From: Bacteriovoracaceae bacterium
GTDB lineage: Bacteria; Bdellovibrionota; Bacteriovoracia; Bacteriovoracales; Bacteriovoracaceae
Length of the DNA: 12,759 bases
Assembly (NCBI GenBank): GCA_023151145.1
Contig: JAKLJM010000025.1
Location: forward strand, 1 to 12,759
Reading direction: 5' to 3'
Below, piece by piece: positions 7,352 to 12,759 of this stretch. The first letter of the stretch is position 1. The number at the start of each line of letters is the position of its first letter. The notes beneath the pieces were generated by a model. The model saw only the letters and a list, made by a program, of their open reading frames with translations. It was not told the DNA's origin and made no database searches. The position numbers were made by a program, and so were the translations under genes.

Positions 7352-8557
7352 CTAAACCCTTTTATATAAAATATATTTTATGTAATTTCCCTTATCCGAT
7401 AAACTTTGAAATGGATGATCTGGTGACTGAACCCCCAGATCTAACAATTGCAACTTGGTGCCCGATCTTGCAGCGGCTACTTGTACAGTCTTATCTAATT
7501 CTTCATGAGAGACATAATGAGTGCATGAGGCTGCAACAAATAGACCATTTGGATTCAGCACTTTTAAGCACTTTAAGTGAAGTTTTTCATATCCAACAAT
7601 TGCATTTGATTTATTTTTTTCAGACTTCGTAAAGGCTGGTGGATCACTTACCACAACATCAAAAAAAGTTTTTGACTCCAAGGCTTGATCTAAATACTTA
7701 AACACATCAGAACGAACAAAATATCCGCGATCTTTAAAGCCATTAGTCTCTACGTTTCTACTGATCGCAGCTCCCATATCTCCTTGATCAACAAATGTAA
7801 CGTGCTTAACGCCCGCTCTTAACATATGTAGTCCCCAAGAGCCTACGTAAGAAAAAAGATCTACACCTGTTGCAAAAGTAGTATGATAATCCTTAATTGT
7901 ATTTTCTAGTTTTCTTCGATTCATTCTATGATCATAATAGAATCCAATTTTTTGAAATGATTCACTTGTAATTTCATAGTCAAATCCATTCTCTTGCACT
8001 TTAACAACTGGTGGGAGTTTACTGGATTCAAAACTTGGAAGCTGTTCGTGTTTGCGATAAGCTTCATTGTCTAAAAAATAAACTTCTTTTTCAGGAAAGA
8101 CGTTATTGAGGTACTTTTTTATGGAGTCGCGAAAACGATCTATTCCCGCTGAATTAATTTGTACAATAATGGCATTCATAAAAACATCGGCAATTAGACC
8201 TGGTAAATTGTCTTGGCCACCGTGAACCAATCTAAATCCATGCTCTAATATTTTTAGATCTTTTCTTTTCAATAACGCTGTATCTAATAAACTTTTTAAA
8301 ACAATTTCTTCAATCCCAGCCTGATGAAATGTTCCTTGTGTATTATCAACACTTTTTAGAATTTTTATTTTATAAGATGATGTGGAAAATAAATTTATAT
8401 AACCAATACAGCATAAATTATTTTTTTTATTTTCTATGAGTACCCATTCACCTGGAATGAACCCCTTTGGAAGATTGTTAAAATCTTCTTCTCTTAATTC
8501 AAATTCGCCTTTTTTGATTTTATTAACAGCAGTGTCTTTTAGCTCTATCGATTTCAC
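7352..8557 (-). CDS. Class I SAM-dependent rRNA methyltransferase, RlmI/COG1092 type
   Basis: 401 residues, near the usual RlmI length. N-terminal PUA-like RNA-binding region (about 10-70, including GFIPGEWVLIEN); a linker with the family stretch HGGQDNLPGLIADV (112-125); QKIGFYYDHRMNR (202-214), equivalent to the 'QKTGFYLDqR' of RlmI; SAM motif I in VDLFSYVGSWG (232-242); motif IV SDPPAF (304-309); and motif VI SCTHYVS (344-350) with Cys345, the position of the catalytic cysteine of m5C methyltransferases. The probable reaction is 5-methylation of a cytosine in 23S rRNA (C1962 in E. coli RlmI). The exact site is inferred, so I give no symbol. The start is GTG at 8557, 9 nt after AAGG; starting later would cut into the PUA-like domain. 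It is the first gene behind the promoter at 8587-8615. Confidence 0.9.
   Translation of the reverse strand: MKSIELKDTAVNKIKKGEFELREEDFNNLPKGFIPGEWVLIENKKNNLCCIGYINLFSTSSYKIKILKSVDNTQGTFHQAGIEEIVLKSLLDTALLKRKDLKILEHGFRLVHGGQDNLPGLIADVFMNAIIVQINSAGIDRFRDSIKKYLNNVFPEKEVYFLDNEAYRKHEQLPSFESSKLPPVVKVQENGFDYEITSESFQKIGFYYDHRMNRRKLENTIKDYHTTFATGVDLFSYVGSWGLHMLRAGVKHVTFVDQGDMGAAISRNVETNGFKDRGYFVRSDVFKYLDQALESKTFFDVVVSDPPAFTKSEKNKSNAIVGYEKLHLKCLKVLNPNGLFVAASCTHYVSHEELDKTVQVAAARSGTKLQLLDLGVQSPDHPFQSLSDKGNYIKYILYKRV
7367..7380. repeat. 14-bp AT-only perfect palindrome ahead of moxR
   Basis: TAAAATATATTTTA reads the same on both strands. It lies in the last codons of the methyltransferase gene, about 24-37 nt upstream of the moxR ATG. 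It could be an operator-like site, but AT-only palindromes arise easily in DNA of this composition and here it also encodes the protein's C-terminus. Confidence 0.35.
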
Positions 8558-8566
8558 TTTTTACAA

Positions 8567-8570
8567 CCTT
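8567..8570 (-). promoter_or_regulatory. Ribosome binding site supporting the GTG start of the methyltransferase
   Basis: AAGG on the minus strand, 9 nt before the GTG at 8557. It falls in the short leader between the predicted transcription start and the coding region and supports GTG over later in-frame starts. Confidence 0.5.
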
Positions 8571-8586
8571 AAATACGTGTCTAAAT

Positions 8587-8615
8587 ATTATAAGATTTTA
8601 CCAGATTCTCGTGAA
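8587..8615 (-). promoter_or_regulatory. Sigma70-type promoter for the methyltransferase-moxR-bat operon
   Basis: On the minus strand a perfect TATAAT (8587-8592) lies 17 bp downstream of TTCACG (8610-8615, 4 of 6 matches to TTGACA). This is the best promoter I see in the 93-bp gap, the only real intergenic space in the window. A transcription start near 8580 would leave a leader of about 20 nt before the GTG of the methyltransferase, with the AAGG Shine-Dalgarno inside it. This is read by eye in AT-rich DNA, but the perfect -10 with ideal spacing, placed only in this gap, is good support. Confidence 0.65.
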
Positions 8616-8650
8616 GTAGAACTTATTTCTTACTAGAGTTAAATGATTGG

Positions 8651-11600
8651 TTATTTGAGTATTACTGAAGGTAATATATTTTTGATAAAGTCATCTACAT
8701 TGCCTCTTTCTTCTTTAAAGAGCGTATGACTAATTTCGTAGAAGCGTTGTTGACCGGATTGGTTCTTAGATGCCAAATAACGAATTATCTTCATTGGCTC
8801 ATCATAATGATAGTTCGATTCACACAAACCAGAATCAGAAAAACAGCTCAATGGACGCGATGAGTTTTCAAAATACAAACGTAAAGCTGCGGCATCTAAT
8901 TTTGGATGGTTTAAAAAGGCATTCAAATACTCTGCTAATCTTGTCACCCTTTCGCTTCCTTGATCTGCTTGAAACTGTGACAAGAAGCTAAAATTCTGTC
9001 TAATCATCTGAAACGCTGATTTTAAAAGTTCTGGTTTTTTAATGACTGCAACGGCTAAATCCACACCGGTAATACTGTTTATATTAAAATTGTAATTTAG
9101 CTGCTCTCTTTTCTCGAACAATAATTCTTTTAGAACAATATAGCCTTCGTTAACAAAACGATAAGCATCAGAATCCTTCGAGCTATCAGATTTTAGTAAC
9201 TCACCGTGAATAAAATCAACTATCGGTGAAATTTCTCTGATCATATCTATTAACTTTGCATCTTTGGGAAAAGCATCCATCAACAAAGGCCACAGATCAA
9301 AAAACTTTTCTGTCGTTATAAATACATCAAAAAGATTATTGTCTTTATAGCGAAGATTCATTTCTTCAAGTGTTGCCGTTTGCTCAGTTTCGCCATATAC
9401 ATCTGCTGGACTTCCAAGATAAGCACCAATGGCCACTAATTTAGCGAACGTCTCTTCTACTCTTCTTTGCTCTTGATAATTTAATCCCGCGGTCCAATCC
9501 ACCGCTAAGTCGACAACTGTTTTTCCAGATTTTGGATCTTTGATAAGTAATTTTTTCATTAAACTTTCTCCAGCAACAGTCGTTGCTGGTAAATCGAAAC
9601 CTCTAAGTAATGCTTCATCAACTTTCTTGACATCTTTACGGTTTAAAAATTGATTGAGTCCTGCCCTCGTTGGTGCAATTCTATCTCGAACATATCTTCC
9701 TAAATTAGAAAATGCTGCCATCAAAGAAAGATCGGCCAAAAGAGTTCCGTTATGTTTTCTTAAATCATCTTGATCTAATGGTAATAAATTTCTTTCTTGA
9801 GCTTTTTTCGCCGATGAAGCTACCAGGGTCTGTTGAAAAGCTCCTAAAAATTTACCATATTTTAACTTAGGCTCTAATCCTCGGCCGTTATTAGCATCAT
9901 GAAGTCCGTCATAAACCTTCAATGAGTTTTGTGCCATTCTCAAATCATTGTCAGACATTTTTCGTCCGCATCGTACTCCTGGAACTTTTAGACACTTAGA
10001 AAGTAGCCCCTTACGGTCTTTTACTTCTTCATTATAATCTTCAGCTGCTACGACATAATTTAAATAAGCCACACCTAGATAATTATTATCAAAACGAACT
10101 TCTCGAATAACTGTTTCAATTCTTTCCATTGTCGTAAGAGTTGGATTTACTGTATTCCATTTTTCATTTACCAAACTTACTTTCTGATTATTAACGGCCA
10201 ATGACTTATCCGTTAAATCAAAGACTGATTCCAGTGATTCTTTCAAAGTTAAATAATATTTTTTAGGTTTTTTAGATTCAAATGGAACGAGGATTCCACC
10301 GCCATTTTTAAATGAACGCAAGATCCCACCAATTGGTGAGCCATATTGCTTTTCCCAAACTGTTCCCATGGTTTTAATAATATTTGCAGTATGAGTTTTC
10401 ACCTGCTCTTTTGAAGGACAATTATATGGGCCAGACAATTGATCTAGGTACTTTTCACACTTGTATTCATCTGGTTGAGCTGGATAATTTTTAAACTTAC
10501 TCTTAATGTATTGATCAGACTCTAGCCATTTTCCATAGTTTTTTAACAAATCTGTGCTCAGAACTAGTAACGGATAAGTTCTTTTAAAATTCTCTTCACT
10601 AGTCCACTCTTTCAACAAACTGCTTCGATAAAAGTCTAGTTCACCTTTAAATTCATTATCAAAGGCCACTAACCAATCCAAACTCGCACTTGCCAAATCA
10701 ACACCAAAAAGTTTTTCATTAAATTTAAAATCATAGAGATAAAATGATAATTTATCGAGAACATAAACCAATCCACTTGTTTGCCCACTTAGCTTTGCAG
10801 ATGTTTCATCTAATACTTTTAGTGTTAAGAGGTTTGTATTAAGCATTAAAGGAGAAAACAGTCCCTCATTATCTAGGATCGATTTCTTCATATCGATGCT
10901 TGGATTCTGCAAAAGAAAAGACTTATCAAATTGACTTAACCATTTATAGATTCTCACGCCAAAATAATCTTTTTCTACTGACAGACATGAACTTGGGAGA
11001 TTTTTAACCAAATCATAGAAACTACTAGTTGACTCAAAGCTATCAACACACTTTAACAGTTCTTTTAAATCTTTATTGGTAAGGCTAGTTGGTTTAACAA
11101 TAACATCATACTTATAGTATTCGTCTTTTACAGCATTGATATAATTGTCTGCATACATATAACGAAGATCTCTTTTTGCATTTTCATTAATTTGTGTGCC
11201 ACTTGAAAGGATTTCTAAAACTTTCAAAATTTGATCGCGCGAAAAGAATTTTTTGAAATCTGCAAGAGTATCTCTACCATTAAATTTCGGTAAAATATCT
11301 TCTAATGATGAATACGATTGCTCTCGAGTTATCTCATCTGAGTTCCATGCTTTCTGTAAACTTGGCAACATCTCAACTGAATCATCTAATAGCTTAGTAT
11401 AGAAATCAAATAGCAGAATAAAATTAGTATTATTTTGAAAATGCCTATCCAAAAAATTGAAAAGGAAGTTTTTCTCTTGCGGAGAATAAAAATTCCAAAG
11501 TAAAGCTAGTCCTTTAAAAGCTTGGTCATTTTCTGGAACAAATAGCATTTTACCAGAACGACCGAGATCTAAATAAGCTTGTTTGTCTAAGTTTTTAATA

Positions 11601-12759
11601 ATTTTAAAGGCCACACCATAATAATCAGGAGTAATTCCATAGATGGTTTGGTTTAAATTATTCACGCTTTCAAATACATTTTTTGATAAGAAATCAAAGA
11701 AATATAAATTGTCGGCAAAAGACTTATTAGCATCTGCCTTTGCGGTCGTATGTTGAACAACAAAACTAAACAAATCGTAATATTCTCGATTTGATAAAAG
11801 TTTTGTCATCTTTGTCATAAATGTTAAAAAATTAGTATTGTATTTATTTCTTTCCAACTCTGCACAAACCGGAATGGCTAACTTAAGTGCTGCGATGTCT
11901 CTGATAGAAAAATCAATAAATTGATCTTGTCCTTTATTTTTTATCACTTCGACGTAATTTCCAATATGATTTACCAGATTAAAATCTACGAGTTGACCAT
12001 TGTAATTAGTCTGGGCCCCACATTTCAGCCCGTCATTATAGGCAAAGCTTAACCCACGTAGATCTTTCACCAATTGAGGATTGGTATCAAACGGATATCT
12101 TAATAGATCTAAAAAAACTTCAACTGTTAAATCTTTATTCTGTAGCCAACTATAAATCCAAGGGGCAGATCCGTCTTGATTTCCAATTAGCATTAATTTT
12201 GACAGTAATTCTCTGTCCTCTTCAGACATACCCTCTTCTGCTTTTCTTGCAACCATATCGACAACTTTCAAGCGCATGTCGATAAACTTATCTACTTTGG
12301 CAAACTTTAAAACTTCCGATCTAAACGGCTCGCCTTCTTTTCCGATTGCGATAATCAAATGTTTCATAAAATTTGATGTATATGATAGTGCTTTGGGTTC
12401 AACTTCTAGAAACTTTAAAATCTTAATTAAATCTGACTTGGAGGGAATTCTTCCCTGTCTATTGTCACAAACCTTTAAAGTGGGATCTTGAATACATTCA
12501 AATAGGTCTTTGGTGGCATCATAGAAATTCGTTTCGGTTAAGGCGTTTATAACAAAACTTAAGTCATCTAATCCCTCAACTGAGTCTAGCTCTCTGATGT
12601 TTCTAAAAAATCTTTCTTTTTGTTTTGGGTTTTTTAAGATGGCATCATTTAATGGCATCATTAAATGGTTCCAGTTATGTTTTTGAATTTTCGTAATGGC
12701 TAAAAACAGCGATGGAAACTCTTTGTCCCATCTCATACACTTGAATAAAAGCTGGACAT
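8651..12759 (-). CDS. Very large protein of unknown function with paired cysteines (5' end beyond right edge)
   Basis: I do not recognise a family. The frame has a methionine at 12736 but no Shine-Dalgarno or signal peptide there, and it stays open for seven more codons (VQLLFKC) to the window edge. The true start is therefore probably outside. Numbering from that Met, 1,361 residues are mostly alpha-helical and rich in Leu, Lys, Asp, Asn and Phe, with no TM helix and no recognised catalytic motif. Twelve cysteines lie at 81, 90, 239, 291, 563, 584, 760, 773, 915, 923, 1298 and 1305. They read as six neighbouring pairs, mostly 7-21 residues apart, a pattern typical of disulfides in exported proteins; the seven extra codons add one more. 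A periplasmic or secreted helical scaffold is the best guess. The TAA stop is followed by a 93-bp gap, a new promoter and no clear terminator. Confidence 0.82.
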   Translation of the reverse strand, partial: VQLLFKCMRWDKEFPSLFLAITKIQKHNWNHLMMPLNDAILKNPKQKERFFRNIRELDSVEGLDDLSFVINALTETNFYDATKDLFECIQDPTLKVCDNRQGRIPSKSDLIKILKFLEVEPKALSYTSNFMKHLIIAIGKEGEPFRSEVLKFAKVDKFIDMRLKVVDMVARKAEEGMSEEDRELLSKLMLIGNQDGSAPWIYSWLQNKDLTVEVFLDLLRYPFDTNPQLVKDLRGLSFAYNDGLKCGAQTNYNGQLVDFNLVNHIGNYVEVIKNKGQDQFIDFSIRDIAALKLAIPVCAELERNKYNTNFLTFMTKMTKLLSNREYYDLFSFVVQHTTAKADANKSFADNLYFFDFLSKNVFESVNNLNQTIYGITPDYYGVAFKIIKNLDKQAYLDLGRSGKMLFVPENDQAFKGLALLWNFYSPQEKNFLFNFLDRHFQNNTNFILLFDFYTKLLDDSVEMLPSLQKAWNSDEITREQSYSSLEDILPKFNGRDTLADFKKFFSRDQILKVLEILSSGTQINENAKRDLRYMYADNYINAVKDEYYKYDVIVKPTSLTNKDLKELLKCVDSFESTSSFYDLVKNLPSSCLSVEKDYFGVRIYKWLSQFDKSFLLQNPSIDMKKSILDNEGLFSPLMLNTNLLTLKVLDETSAKLSGQTSGLVYVLDKLSFYLYDFKFNEKLFGVDLASASLDWLVAFDNEFKGELDFYRSSLLKEWTSEENFKRTYPLLVLSTDLLKNYGKWLESDQYIKSKFKNYPAQPDEYKCEKYLDQLSGPYNCPSKEQVKTHTANIIKTMGTVWEKQYGSPIGGILRSFKNGGGILVPFESKKPKKYYLTLKESLESVFDLTDKSLAVNNQKVSLVNEKWNTVNPTLTTMERIETVIREVRFDNNYLGVAYLNYVVAAEDYNEEVKDRKGLLSKCLKVPGVRCGRKMSDNDLRMAQNSLKVYDGLHDANNGRGLEPKLKYGKFLGAFQQTLVASSAKKAQERNLLPLDQDDLRKHNGTLLADLSLMAAFSNLGRYVRDRIAPTRAGLNQFLNRKDVKKVDEALLRGFDLPATTVAGESLMKKLLIKDPKSGKTVVDLAVDWTAGLNYQEQRRVEETFAKLVAIGAYLGSPADVYGETEQTATLEEMNLRYKDNNLFDVFITTEKFFDLWPLLMDAFPKDAKLIDMIREISPIVDFIHGELLKSDSSKDSDAYRFVNEGYIVLKELLFEKREQLNYNFNINSITGVDLAVAVIKKPELLKSAFQMIRQNFSFLSQFQADQGSERVTRLAEYLNAFLNHPKLDAAALRLYFENSSRPLSCFSDSGLCESNYHYDEPMKIIRYLASKNQSGQQRFYEISHTLFKEERGNVDDFIKNILPSVILK
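12641..12666. repeat. 13-bp tandem repeat, two copies, inside the large unknown gene
   Basis: GGCATCATTTAAT (12641-12653) is followed directly by GGCATCATTAAAT (12654-12666), identical at 12 of 13 positions. Since 13 is not a multiple of three, the copies are read in different frames within the residues HLMMPLNDAI. It looks like a small slippage-type duplication or chance. Confidence 0.6.

Noticed and set aside
7360..7410. Possible internal promoter ahead of moxR (TTATCG, 16 bp, TAAAAT on the minus strand).
   Set aside because: The -35 matches only 3 of 6 and the region is AT-rich coding sequence where such matches are frequent.
8600..8640. Possible terminator hairpin after the giant gene (AGTAAGAA / TTCTACT arms on the minus strand).
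   Set aside because: The stem is short, AT-rich and bulged, with no T-run after it, and it overlaps the -35 region of the predicted promoter.
9515..9560. SGKT in the giant protein (about residues 1070-1073) as a Walker A motif.
   Set aside because: The leading Gly/Ala at the required position is Lys, and no Walker B or nucleotide-binding fold is visible.
1..12759. Mobile elements, CRISPR arrays, tRNA genes, toxin-antitoxin or defence genes.
   Set aside because: No inverted-repeat ends, transposase or integrase motifs, spaced repeats or tRNA-like sequences were seen; nearly all sequence is accounted for by minus-strand genes of similar composition.

Overview
The window is AT-rich (roughly one third G+C by eye) bacterial chromosomal DNA, and every gene I can support lies on the minus strand. 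There are no tRNAs, rRNAs, insertion sequences, CRISPR arrays or phage genes. The protein types, AT-biased codons and large exported protein suggest a free-living or predatory Gram-negative such as the Bacteriovorax/Bdellovibrio group. That placement is inference from style, not proof. Genes are described in transcription order, from right to left.

Right part (8651-12759): one very long reading frame, open through the right edge and so 5'-truncated by the window. It encodes more than 1,360 residues of a protein I do not recognise. Its twelve cysteines are spaced mostly as close pairs, which suggests a disulfide-bonded exported protein. A 93-bp gap follows, holding a good sigma70-type promoter (TTCACG, 17 bp, TATAAT).

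Left and middle part (1-8557): this promoter reads into eight tightly packed genes. They are a COG1092/RlmI-type rRNA methyltransferase, a MoxR AAA+ ATPase, a DUF58 protein, an unnamed signal-peptide/one-TM protein, BatA, a fused BatB-BatC, BatD and the start of ribF, which leaves the window. Gaps are 5-8 bp or overlaps. Four successive junctions are 4-bp ATGA or GTGA stop/start overlaps, so the block is very probably one translationally coupled operon.

How they may work together: MoxR ATPases with DUF58 and VWA partners form cytoplasm-to-envelope chaperone-like systems. In Bat (Bacteroides aerotolerance-type) loci the membrane VWA proteins BatA and BatB, TPR protein BatC and beta-rich BatD are thought to form an envelope complex. 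Here the predicted topology puts the BatA/BatB VWA domains, the BatC TPR part and the BatD sandwich domains in the periplasm. MoxR, DUF58 and the BatD and unnamed-protein tails would be cytoplasmic. The most unusual points are the BatB-BatC fusion with an apparent signal peptide kept at the seam, the unnamed BatD-like half protein, the non-canonical metal site in DUF58, and the cysteine-paired giant protein.
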